Source: PALSA-1004 sp963829085 (lineage in GTDB: Bacteria; Pseudomonadota; Gammaproteobacteria; Burkholderiales; SG8-41). From it: 64,000 nucleotides of DNA. Numbering within the stretch: the first letter of the stretch is position 1; the number at the start of each line of letters is the position of its first letter. A program made the position numbers and the translations under genes. The notes below the pieces were generated by a model. It made no database searches. It worked only from the letters and a program-made list of their open reading frames with translations, and was not told where the DNA came from. The stretch covers positions 124,001 to 188,000 of the forward strand of contig CAWHHJ010000010.1 of the NCBI GenBank assembly GCA_963829085.1, read 5' to 3'. Shown in pieces: positions 56,006-63,753 of the stretch.

Positions 56006-56317
56006 CTATTTCTTCTCGAGGAGTCGCGTCGCTTCCTTGCGCAGTATCGGGAGAAGGCGTTTGGCTGCCTTCGCCAGTAGCCCGGGCAACGATACTTCGA
56101 TGCGCAACGCGTCCTCCAGCACTTCAATGGTTGCCGCCGCAGTTTGGCCCAGCGCGAGCAGGCGGAAGCGTAATGTATCTCCCTGCCAAGTCTGCTGCTC
56201 CATCGTGACCATACCGCCGAGGTGACCGCTGGTGCGGGCGAAGCCCTCTTTGAGACGGCGGACAGCCTCGTCCTTGCCGAGACGATGGCCGACGGTCACC
56301 GTGACGGTATCGCTCAT
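56006..56317 (-). CDS. Polyhydroxyalkanoic acid system family protein
   Basis: This 103-residue protein matches the PHA-granule regulatory family. It has 'TVGHRLGKDEAVRRLKEGF' near the N-terminus, a central beta part 'QTWQGDTLRFRLLALGQTAAATIEV', and a helical C-terminus ending 'RKEATRLLEKK'. Members are linked to polyhydroxyalkanoate synthesis clusters, but no pha genes are near. ATG 56317 is chosen over ATG 56398 because similarity starts there. Confidence 0.82.
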   Translation of the reverse strand: MSDTVTVTVGHRLGKDEAVRRLKEGFARTSGHLGGMVTMEQQTWQGDTLRFRLLALGQTAAATIEVLEDALRIEVSLPGLLAKAAKRLLPILRKEATRLLEKK

Positions 56318-56669
56318 CGAAAGTGTAACTGCGTAGGGTGGACGTGCATGCGCGTTATTATGATCGAACGGCGCATGTTCGCCATGGGCTCGCCGCAAAT
56401 TTAACGTTTAAGACGGCCACGATGCTCTGCCTGCGAGTGTCTCATTTGCCTTTCGTTACTGCGCGCTTTGCGAAGCGCGTAGGTCGCTATCGACGCGAGC
56501 CGCCAGTCGCCTTTTTGCAAAGCAGCCATTTAACGTTCGCTTGAGCGGTGCGGAAGCGAAGCGACAGTTGCGAGCATCCGTTTTCGAGCGCGCTGTTTAG
56601 CCGGCGGCGCGCCAGACGCCGACAAGCCGCCATCGTAGCCGACCACATGCAGCAGATCGTTTGACGGCT
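56318..56669. other. Intergenic region, one doubtful small ORF
   Basis: No supported gene. A leftward 47-codon frame starts with ATG overlapping the DUF4239 stop codon near 56672 ('MKPSNDLLHVVGYDGG') and ends at 56530. The overlap is suggestive of a small coupled gene, but I see no family match. Confidence 0.35.
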
Positions 56670-57467
56670 TCATCTTTTCATCAGTTGATCGTGGACAAGC
56701 TGGTACGAATCCGCGGGTATCGCCATCGCGCCTTGGAACGGCCGGTCGAGGCTGATGATCACGAAGAGCACCATGGCGACGAAGCCCGCCAGGCCCGCGA
56801 CGAGCACGGCCTGGAAGTGCGGCTCCTCGATGGGGAAGAAGAGCGAGAAGAGCAGGCAGCCCATCGCGCCCGGCAGAAGAACAACCCACATGACTCCCGG
56901 CAGTCGGCTGTTCACGGCATCCAGCCGCTGGCGGCGCGCTTCGTGCATGCGGTTGAAGGCGCTCAACGTCTCGGCATGGAGAATTTTCTGCGATTCCGAG
57001 GTGGGCTCGAACACCAGGAGCTGCGCCAGGAAGCGGTCCATCCACTCCACTCCGGCACGCGGAATCCGGCCCTGGTTCTGCTCGGGCCACGCCTCCTGGA
57101 TGATCTGGTTCGTGTAGCCACGCAGCACTTCGCGCATCGAGTCGCGCTCGCGTTGCGGGTAGCCGCCCAGGTCACGCCACAGGCTCGCGATGGCGGTCGC
57201 CTCGCTGGACACGATGTCCGTTACCTGCGAGTGCCTCGACCATACGCTGACCGCGGTCAGGGCGGCGACCAGGCCGTAGAGCACCATGACCGACTGCATG
57301 ACCGCGGCGGCGTAGAAAAGCGAGGCATTGGTGTTGAGATGCAGCCGGGGCAGGACCCATCGCCGCAAGGCCCACAGGCTCGCGAGCGAGAAGCCCATCA
57401 GCCAGACGTTCAGGACGATGGCCAGCGCCCACAGCGGAAGCGAAAACAGGAAATCGATCATTTGCAT
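56670..57467 (-). CDS. DUF4239 (bestrophin-like) membrane protein
   Basis: This 265-residue protein has two N-terminal and two C-terminal membrane helices flanking a helical domain. The features 'IVSSEATAIASLWRDLGGYPQRERD' and 'FFPIEEPHFQAVLVAGLAGFVAMVLFVIISLDRPF' are typical of DUF4239, a bestrophin-like family of unknown function. ATG 57467 or ATG 57461 may be the start. Base composition is more GC-rich than the flanks, which fits recent transfer or simply a better conserved gene. Confidence 0.85.
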   Translation of the reverse strand: MQMIDFLFSLPLWALAIVLNVWLMGFSLASLWALRRWVLPRLHLNTNASLFYAAAVMQSVMVLYGLVAALTAVSVWSRHSQVTDIVSSEATAIASLWRDLGGYPQRERDSMREVLRGYTNQIIQEAWPEQNQGRIPRAGVEWMDRFLAQLLVFEPTSESQKILHAETLSAFNRMHEARRQRLDAVNSRLPGVMWVVLLPGAMGCLLFSLFFPIEEPHFQAVLVAGLAGFVAMVLFVIISLDRPFQGAMAIPADSYQLVHDQLMKR

Positions 57468-57896
57468 TCGAATCTCGCAGTTCGCCGACGATGCCGGCGC
57501 CACAGTATGTCAAAGTGCATTCCGAGGTTATTCCGCGACGCACACTGGCGGCCGCCTTTGTGTTATGCAGCCTAGCCGCTGGATAACAATGGCATGTTGA
57601 GATAGCCGTGCGGATGATACCGCTCAGGGATTTTCCCGTCACGTCTTACGCGGAATTCCAGGCGCTGCGTAGCACGCTCGCACTGGTGTAGCTTCCACCA
57701 ATTTCAAATGAAACGGCGAAGATGTGCAATCGGCCGGAAGAGTAAGCGACATCACACACGTACTGTCAGCTCAAATCGCGACGGTACAGTTAAGTCTGCA
57801 CGAGTCCGCATTGAATCTTCGCAGCATCCTGTTGTGTTGTAGAAGCGCGCCGAATTGATAGCGCCTCAGGCTCGCGACAGATGAGCCGCATCAGCG
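57468..57896. other. Intergenic region
   Basis: About 430 bases upstream of the DUF4239 gene and downstream of the aquaporin gene. No gene, repeat or terminator that I can support. Confidence 0.45.
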
Positions 57897-58544
57897 TTAA
57901 TCGGAACGCGCTGGTGCAAGCCATGGCCCGATAACAAGCGACAAGACGACGACGGCTAACTGCGATCCCATAAACGCCAGCACATGATTTGGCGGAATGC
58001 CGGCGAACGTATTTGTCAACGACCGCGCGAATGTAACAGCCGGATTGGCGAAGCTCGTGGATGACGTGAACCAGTAAGCTGCCGTAATCCAGAGCGATAC
58101 TGCTGCGGCGATATGCGCCAAAGGCGCGCGCGAAGAAAGGCTGATCGTCAGAAGGCCGAAAGTCGCAATGACTTCGCCAAGAGATTCACCCAGGCTGCCG
58201 CGCGCGTGGGAGCTCGTCTGTATCAGCGGCAAGCTGAACATCGCATGAGCCGCAATCACTCCCGAACAGGCACCGGCAAACTGTGCGGCAATGAACGCCA
58301 TTGCCTCGCGCAAACTGATAGACCGTTGCACGGCGGCGGCTGTGGTGACCGCAGGGTTGAAATGCGCACCTGACACCGGCGCGAAGATAGTAATCAAGAC
58401 AAACAGACCGGCGCCGGTCGCGATGGCGTTTGCTAAGAGGGCAACGGCATTGTTTCCTGCAGCAAGATTTTCGACCATGATCCCTGATGCAACCACGACA
58501 GCAAGTCGCAACCCCGTCCATATGGCTCTGCCGCGATCCGACAT
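57897..58544 (-). CDS. Aquaporin/glyceroporin family channel (arsenic-operon type)
   Basis: This 215-residue MIP-family channel has six membrane helices and two NPA boxes: 'SGAHFNPAVTTA' and 'SFANPAVTFARSL'. The Arg after the second NPA box belongs to the selectivity filter. It starts four bases after the stop of an arsenate-reductase remnant. In many proteobacteria such channels (AqpS-like) sit in ars operons and let arsenite leave the cell. That role is inferred from the neighbour. Confidence 0.88.
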   Translation of the reverse strand: MSDRGRAIWTGLRLAVVVASGIMVENLAAGNNAVALLANAIATGAGLFVLITIFAPVSGAHFNPAVTTAAAVQRSISLREAMAFIAAQFAGACSGVIAAHAMFSLPLIQTSSHARGSLGESLGEVIATFGLLTISLSSRAPLAHIAAAVSLWITAAYWFTSSTSFANPAVTFARSLTNTFAGIPPNHVLAFMGSQLAVVVLSLVIGPWLAPARSD

Positions 58545-58548
58545 ATCA

Positions 58549-58716
58549 CTATTTTTTGCCGATTTGCGTTAGCCGTTGCAGTGCCAAGTCGTCGAGCAAT
58601 TCGGTGCGTAAGTTCAGTAGCAGCGAAATGCGCCTTTGCAGAACTGCGAATGCCTTTTTGAACGCGGCGCGCTTCTCGTCGTCGGTCCCGGTGACAGCCG
58701 ATCTCGGCGCGTTTTA
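58549..58716 (-). pseudogene. Remnant of arsenate reductase (LMW-phosphatase type ArsC), C-terminal part only
   Basis: A leftward frame of about 54 codons, opened only by a stop codon at its upstream end, reads 'AVTGTDDEKRAAFKKAFAVLQRRI' style sequence and then 'LLDDLALQRLTQIGKK' before TAG at 58549-58551. It matches the C-terminal helices of low-molecular-weight-phosphatase arsenate reductases. The N-terminal active-site loop (CxxNxxRS) is missing upstream, so this is a truncated remnant. Confidence 0.6.
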
Positions 58717-58903
58717 CTCAGCCTCTTGATGGCCGAACATCGAGCTACGGCGTGCGCCTATCGCTGGGATGCATGCGTGTTAGTCTTACGCTGCTTAGTT
58801 ACAGCGTGCTATGGCGTCCGCGGCAACATCAACGTACAGTCCTCGGACATGCTGTTACCCCGCGACGCATTTCAGGTCCCCTTAATACTCATCAGGAACT
58901 AAC

Positions 58904-59721
58904 ATGAAATCGCTCAGCTCGAGCCCAGTCAAAAATGTATTTGCATCGGTGGCGCTGGTGGCCGCTTGTTCGACCAGTGTATGGTCGGCAGATCTGCCGG
59001 ACTTCACTTTTAACCCCGCAGCGGTCGGCCTTGCCGGCTCGTCAGTGACCGCGGATAACATCCTGGTGTCAGATTTTTCGTCCGTTACCTTTACCGGCGC
59101 TACCACCTTCAACGACATAGGCTTTGAGTCCATCACCGGTTTTCAACTTGGTGGTAGTAACGTAGTCGCGGGTGGCCTGAATTCCACCTACAGCCTTTAT
59201 CTTTCGTTCAACGGCACCGGACACTTAACCCTTGGCAACGCAGGCAGCAATCTGAACACGACCGTAACTGCCGGCGTGTTCGACACGTTGAACTACTCGT
59301 TGATTGGCGCATCGGCCAATTCGACGTTCGGCTTTATAGGGACTACGCCGACTGTGAACAGTGTAGCGCCGCAGACGCTCGCGACGGGCTCGCTAATCAA
59401 TGGGAACGTGGTAAGTTCACCGGCAAATGGCAATACGGCCTTTGTCCCAAGCGCCAACGCGAGTCTCACGTTTGTCCAAGCGCCCGGCAAGCAGGGATTC
59501 TTCTCGCCCAACCGTTCTACAACACGGTGTTCCTTGCGTTGACGACTCCGGTCTCCACGGTTATGCCTAACGGTAGCGGATTCATGATCACCAACGGCGG
59601 AGGCGCTCTCAACTTCGCCGCGGCGGCGGCAATTCCGGAACCGGAAACGTCTGCGCTCATGCTCGCTGGGTTAGGACTGATCGGTTTCATTGCGCGCCGC
59701 AGGAACCACAACACGATTTGA
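58904..59721 (+). pseudogene. PEP-CTERM sorting-domain protein, one frameshift
   Basis: The N-terminus has a signal peptide ending 'STSVWSADLPD', followed by a Gly/Ser/Thr/Asn-rich beta protein. The C-terminus in the other frame has the PEP-CTERM signal 'IPEPETSALMLAGLGLIGF' and ends with the basic anchor 'ARRRN'. The break is near 59505; adding one base (or removing two) restores '..QPFYNTVFLALTTP', giving about 272 residues. This differs from the other frameshifts here, which need one base removed. Such proteins are sorted by exosortase, usually with an exopolysaccharide. A terminator follows. Confidence 0.8.
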
Positions 59722-59742
59722 AACATACAAAGCCACGACAAG

Positions 59743-59764
59743 AACCCGCTTCGGCGGGTTTTTT
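59743..59764 (+). terminator. Rho-independent terminator after PEP-CTERM gene
   Basis: AACCCGC (59743-59749), tetraloop TTCG, and GCGGGTT (59754-59760) form a perfect seven-pair stem followed by further T residues. It begins 21 bases after the PEP-CTERM stop. Confidence 0.95.
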
Positions 59765-59769
59765 GTTTG

Positions 59770-59905
59770 CCAGACGACTGATGATTTTTATGCGGCAGCG
59801 CTGTCTGATCGGCGTTATGGCAAAGGACTGCATGGCGGCACGCGACGATCGATTTCAGAGTAGTCCGCCCCGACCTGATTTATTCACAGCACGACTCCTA
59901 AGGCC
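59770..59905 (+). repeat. Diverged dispersed repeat, copy B
   Basis: This copy pairs with 54268-54415. It begins right after the terminator of the PEP-CTERM gene and contains CGACTGATGA near its left end, CGCTGTCTGA, AAGGACTGCA and CAGAGTAGTCCG. It lacks about six bases present in copy A near the middle. Confidence 0.6.
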
Positions 59906-60193
59906 CCGCGACTTGTCGCAGTCTGACGCAAAGTGGTTCCTCATGCAGGTGGTATGCCAAAACCGCGGACGGGAGTTTAGTGTTTTCGTTTTCTTGTTCT
60001 AAGGCTCCGCGAGTTTGCGGCCCCGCCCTCTTAACAAACGTTTAATGGCGGTTTCGTAAGTTTGCCATTGAGACCCGCAACCCCACATCACGCGCTGTAA
60101 CACTGAGCAAACATGCCCCAAGAAATACCCGCAGGAAGCGAAGCTGTCAGTTAAACACCGTTGAATAAAGCTCGCACGGGACCTACAAAGAAG

Positions 60194-60217
60194 CCGGGCG
60201 TTCTGTCCGGTTTTTTT
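60194..60217 (+). terminator. Terminator-like hairpin
   Basis: CCGGGC (60194-60199) pairs with GTCCGG (60205-60210) with one G-U, loop GTTCT, and is followed by seven T. No rightward gene precedes it closely, so it may end a small RNA or a lost gene. Confidence 0.6.
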
Positions 60218-60602
60218 GACACGAGATATGAGCAGCATCTCGCCCCTTAGACGTCATCACTTTTGGCAAATAATTGAGACCTTCTCGCAGCCCCTTGTGT
60301 AGAGCGCAATACGCAAATAACCCGCGAAGTGTTGATGGGTGCCTCGTTGCAGACCATTGCAGACGAATATGGAACGGCGCCGGCGCATCCATCGCGATTC
60401 ACGCCATTGCCACAAGATAATACCGGCGACCGCAAGCAGATTGATGACTACCCAAGCGATAGCCCATCCCCAAGACCGTTCGCCCATATGATTAGGTTTT
60501 GAAGCGAAAGGCGTGACATGCTGGGGCCCGACACGGAATCAATCAGCGTCGGCGAACTACTTGCGTGTCTACTTAGTTGGCTCGACCGCTAGGTTGGCAA
60601 CG

Positions 60603-60758
60603 TCAACGTCGGCGGTTTTTTATCCGTAAGGCACGTGTCGCACCCGAAAATAAGCGGAGTGCTATAAACGACGCTACTAGTAAGAGTTCGAAAACGATCG
60701 CTGGCGCATGACGACCAAGCCCAGCGTATACGACCAACACGGAATCCCACAGACTCAT
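60603..60758 (-). CDS. Possible 51-aa single-helix membrane protein
   Basis: A leftward frame starts at ATG 60758 with GAGAGA upstream. It codes for a short N-terminus, one hydrophobic helix ('AIVFELLLVASFIALRLF') and a basic tail ending 'KNRRR'. There is no family match; the ribosome site and clean topology are the only support. Confidence 0.35.
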   Translation of the reverse strand: MSLWDSVLVVYAGLGRHAPAIVFELLLVASFIALRLFSGATRALRIKNRRR

Positions 60759-60879
60759 ACATTCTCTCTTCACATTCCTCGGCGACGACCCCATTGCACC
60801 GGGACGTAATCTTCGTTGAGCGCGAGTGGAGAGTCGATAGTCCGTAAGGATCTCGAGTTGCCATCATGCCTGCATTAAC

Positions 60880-60937
60880 GTTATTGAGCGGCCGCTCAAT
60901 AACTGCATTGGTTGATTGCTCAGCTGCACCAATGCAG
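60880..60937. repeat. Two adjacent perfect inverted repeats
   Basis: The first is a perfect 24-base palindrome (60880-60903), GTTATTGAGCGG followed by its exact reverse complement. The second directly adjoins it: CTGCATTGGT (60903-60912) pairs with ACCAATGCAG (60928-60937) across a 15-base loop. TGCATT also occurs on both sides of the first palindrome. Two perfect stems back to back are unlikely by chance and suggest an operator, a replication or recombination site, or the end of a lost mobile element. Confidence 0.8.
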
Positions 60938-61037
60938 GTGACTAGTCCAAACTAGCTCCTGCGACCCGCTCGGACGTCGCGCAATGTTCGCCCCCTAACA
61001 ACCTGCGTTCGGAGTCGCTCAGAGCGCAGACACTATA

Positions 61038-61064
61038 AGCCGACTTTATTGGCGGCTCTTTTTT
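61038..61064 (+). terminator. Terminator-like hairpin
   Basis: AGCCG (61038-61042) and CGGCT (61053-61057) form a five-pair stem with a ten-base loop, followed by C and six T. There is no gene directly upstream on this strand. Confidence 0.5.
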
Positions 61065-61418
61065 ATGTTAGATTTCGAACACTCAGCGCAATGCTGATGT
61101 CATCCAACGTGTCCACACTTGACTACCGATGTTGCGGATACGGCCCCAAAATCAACGCAGAGTCCATCAAATATTATTTTGCGGTCGGCCATTGCGTCGG
61201 TGGCACGGACATACACTTCGTTGCTAGAGACGGCGCGTTAGCATAAGGTGACAGCGTCCTTTCGCGAATTCGCACGTTCGCCACACAATGATGGATGGGC
61301 GATACGGCGGCCGGCCACTTTATCTACGGTCGAACGTTCGGAAGCTGCCGGGCATAATGTAAGCGGCGCGCTTCGAAGAGGGCGCGGCGACTTACCACTT
61401 TTTTTGATTCCACCGGAC

Positions 61419-61742
61419 TCATGCCATGTCGCCGTCAGCCGCTCTAGCAGTGTTTACGTGCCTTTTGTCCTCGGACCTGCGTTCCTTGGCATGATGCCGT
61501 AAGCGTGTTCGTTCAACGGCTTCAGAACTAAGGCGCAACACGCGCTGCTGATGCTCGTGGGCCGTTCGGTCTGCTACGTTGACGACACTGGCGACCAATC
61601 GCTTTATTGTTTGCAGCTCGTCGGATACCGACATCAAATCGGTCGCCCGACGCGTCGGAACGCGTTTGTGCACCGCCCAACAGGCGAACCATCCGGCTCC
61701 AAAGCCCATAACGATGGCGAGTGAAATTACAGCCGCTTCCAT
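61419..61742 (-). CDS. Hypothetical protein with N-terminal membrane helix
   Basis: This 107-residue protein starts at ATG 61742 after a CGGGGTG site. It has a membrane helix at about residues 3-25 ('ISLAIVMGFGAGWFACWAV') and then a charged, mostly helical domain rich in Arg and Glu that may form a coiled coil ('DELQTIKRLVASVVNVADR'). I recognise no family. Low-to-moderate confidence that it is real. Confidence 0.45.
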   Translation of the reverse strand: MEAAVISLAIVMGFGAGWFACWAVHKRVPTRRATDLMSVSDELQTIKRLVASVVNVADRTAHEHQQRVLRLSSEAVERTRLRHHAKERRSEDKRHVNTARAADGDMA

Positions 61743-62185
61743 AATCACCCCGACTTTTATTGTTAGTGTTGGAAGGCTCCACAAGGTTACCCGTGTACGC
61801 GCGACGCTTGCAAGGCCCATTTGCCACGGTAAACACTCGTCCAGCGAGCCGTCCGTTCCGGCGAACGAGAAATTGTCGAAGCAAAGTTACTCGCATCGCA
61901 ATGCGACTGCGTCCTGCCCACCGTTCATGACATTGAACCTAACATTTCGTTAGATTTCGCACCTCAATGTCATGCTAACGACATCGAATATAACGACGCT
62001 GACATGACAACGTCAGTCCTTGAAAGTATCATTTGCAGCAAACTGTCACGACAAAGACTAGTGAAGATGCAAAGAGGGCACAGTCAACAAAGGACCGCAC
62101 GCTAGAAAAACAACGTGTTTATGGTGGTCTGAGCTTTTGTTAACTGCTTGGCAATGCAAAAAAATCGAATCGTGGAGGAGCAGCG
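61743..62185. other. Intergenic region
   Basis: No supported gene. A small perfect stem CTAAC-ATTTC-GTTAG lies near 61938-61953. The right end carries the ribosome site of the next small gene. Confidence 0.4.
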
Positions 62186-62428
62186 ATGCATTACCAGCGG
62201 ACATTCTTAAACCAAGAACATGATCCGGAAGTGGTGGCGGCAATTGACTTGCTGCATGTATTGTTTTGCGGTCCCCAACCAACACTTCCTTACGAGTATG
62301 AAACGTGGCGGCTCGGCGAATATTTACTTGCACGAGGGTGGGCTACCGGGACCACCACCACGGGCCTTGATGTGTCCTCGACCGGCCGTAAGCTCCTGAC
62401 GTTGCTGCATCGCGTGCGCCTACACTAG
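62186..62428 (+). CDS. Hypothetical 80-aa protein
   Basis: An excellent Shine-Dalgarno GGAGGAG (62174-62180) lies five bases before ATG 62186. The protein has a negatively charged N-terminal half ('NQEHDPEVVAAIDLLHVLF') and a C-terminal part with 'YETWRLGEYLLARGW' and 'SSTGRKLLTLLHRVRLH'. There is no membrane helix and no family I recognise. The ribosome site makes it likely to be translated. Confidence 0.55.
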   Translation: MHYQRTFLNQEHDPEVVAAIDLLHVLFCGPQPTLPYEYETWRLGEYLLARGWATGTTTTGLDVSSTGRKLLTLLHRVRLH

Positions 62429-62621
62429 CCCGTCATGACAAACCGAAGCTCAAATCTACAACGTCCGTTGCGTTGACTACCGAGGACGCCGATACTATCA
62501 GCAAGGTGGGCATACACTCGATCAAGTATTAGTGGTGGGAGGCGCAAGACGCAAAGCACGCCTAAAGTGCTGCCGAAGGGGTGTCGGAGAGCCGAGGCGC
62601 GCGGCTGCCGCAACTGTTGGC

Positions 62622-62651
62622 AAAAAAAAGGCCGCCGGTAATGGCAGCCTT
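62622..62651 (-). terminator. Strong leftward terminator without an obvious gene
   Basis: On the minus strand AAGGCTGCC, loop ATTACC and GGCGGCCTT form a nine-pair stem (one G-U) followed by eight T. It should stop leftward transcription; the only leftward candidate just to the right is a weak 70-codon frame (62696-62908, TTG start). Confidence 0.85.
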
Positions 62652-63054
62652 CCAAAAGACTTCAGCATGAATGCAGGCGTTCTTAAGGACCTGCACTACA
62701 AGAATAGGCGCCCCGAGTGGCCTTGCCTATGCATTAATGCCGATGCGCTCGTAAAAAGTCTGCATAAACGCAGATGCACCGTTGCTCCACACGACTGCCG
62801 CCGCTCACGCTTGTTAGATGATCCTGTCGGCGATGTATGGGCGTTTGACGTCGCCAGCTCCGATTCGCTTAACCGTGCCGAAAGTAGTAACTTTGCGTCC
62901 TGACCCAATTCTTACGGTTTATAAGTGAAGTCGCTGGCTCGAATTCGACCGATCGGTCTCTACACTCGCGTATCTGGTCCGATCGATGTTCGGTTTGTTG
63001 TTTGCGATATGCGCGCACCGATTCACGCGCGCTTGGTAGCCGCACTAACGATTC

Positions 63055-63081
63055 TCAAAAAAACCCCCGAAGCGCGGTTGT
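63055..63081 (-). terminator. Weak terminator after PEP-CTERM gene
   Basis: On the minus strand a GC-rich segment with AACC and GGTT ends and a CTTCG-like turn is followed by seven T, about ten bases after the PEP-CTERM stop. The stem is imperfect. Confidence 0.4.
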
Positions 63082-63087
63082 CGCCAG

Positions 63088-63753
63088 TCAAAGGAGGTTA
63101 CTGTTGGCGCGGCGACTGAAGGCCAGACCTACGAGCGCAAGTCCGACGAGCGAGAGCGATGCAGGTTCAGGAACAGTGTTTAACGCCCGCGCGAGCGTTG
63201 TCTCACTTGACGCAACGTTTCCGGTTCCGCCGGCGGGACCCATCAAGTCGGCAGAAAAACGAAAGCCGGTGATATTCACACCGAAGCCGTTAAAGTTGCT
63301 ATTGTTGAGAACGAAGTCGTCTATGTCGATGCCGGGTGCAAGGACGCTGAACATGAGCGGACCCGGGTTGGGGTTGCTGCTCCCATTTCCGCATCCCGTG
63401 CAATCGAAGCCATTCGTGAACGGGCCGAAGGGCGTATTGGTAATCCCGGTCACGGCAGTGAATTGTCCAGACGGGCTAATCAGGTTGATGGAATCAGGCG
63501 TGAGGTCAAGATTGAACGCAAAGGCGTGGTGAGGGCCGCCCGTGCTCACGAATTGCACGCCGGGCGTCAACCATACATTTACATCGACTTCACTGACACC
63601 GTTTTGAGTCAGCGTCACCGTTCCGAGTGTCGACCATTGCGATGCAATGGTGCTGCTCGAGATGATGTTCAGAAGATCGGCGTTCGCTGCCGGCGAGACG
63701 GTAAGACACGTAGCGGCTATCGCAGCGGCGACAGTTAACTTTTTAATGTCCAT
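63088..63753 (-). CDS. PEP-CTERM sorting-domain protein
   Basis: This 221-residue exported protein has a signal peptide ending 'LTVSPAANADLLN', a beta-rich body of Ser, Thr, Asn and Gly with a 'CTGC' pair near its middle that could form a disulfide, and an intact PEP-CTERM signal 'VPEPASLSLVGLALVGLAF' ending 'SRRANSN'. It should be anchored, cut at PEP by exosortase and released to the surface or matrix. AAAGAGG precedes ATG 63753. Confidence 0.92.
   Translation of the reverse strand: MDIKKLTVAAAIAATCLTVSPAANADLLNIISSSTIASQWSTLGTVTLTQNGVSEVDVNVWLTPGVQFVSTGGPHHAFAFNLDLTPDSINLISPSGQFTAVTGITNTPFGPFTNGFDCTGCGNGSSNPNPGPLMFSVLAPGIDIDDFVLNNSNFNGFGVNITGFRFSADLMGPAGGTGNVASSETTLARALNTVPEPASLSLVGLALVGLAFSRRANSNLL

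Larger units (their letters stand above)
59722..60602. other. Intergenic region with terminators and repeat copy B
   Basis: This stretch of nearly 900 bases contains a strong terminator at 59743, repeat copy B (59770-59905), a second terminator-like hairpin at 60194, and one doubtful leftward ORF of 76 codons (60257-60487, one membrane helix at its N-terminus, no clear ribosome site). I see nothing else. Confidence 0.5.
60759..61418. other. Non-coding region with palindromes and a terminator
   Basis: No gene is supported in these 660 bases. They contain the tandem palindromes at 60880-60937 and a terminator-like hairpin at 61038-61064. The segment GTTAGATTTCG at about 61068 recurs at about 61951. 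Confidence 0.5.
62429..63087. other. Intergenic region with leftward terminator
   Basis: No convincing gene in about 660 bases. It contains a strong leftward terminator (62622-62651) with no obvious gene to end, and the 3' end of the PEP-CTERM gene transcript on the right. Confidence 0.45.

Noticed and set aside
56661..57575. A 304-codon rightward open frame opposite DUF4239
   Set aside because: It is the GC-rich antisense shadow of the DUF4239 gene and reads as His/Arg/Gln-rich sequence without family features.
60990..62000. Integron-like attC sites suggested by GTTAG and CTAAC boxes near 61068 and 61938
   Set aside because: The boxes do not flank complementary arms of attC type and no integrase or cassette genes are present.
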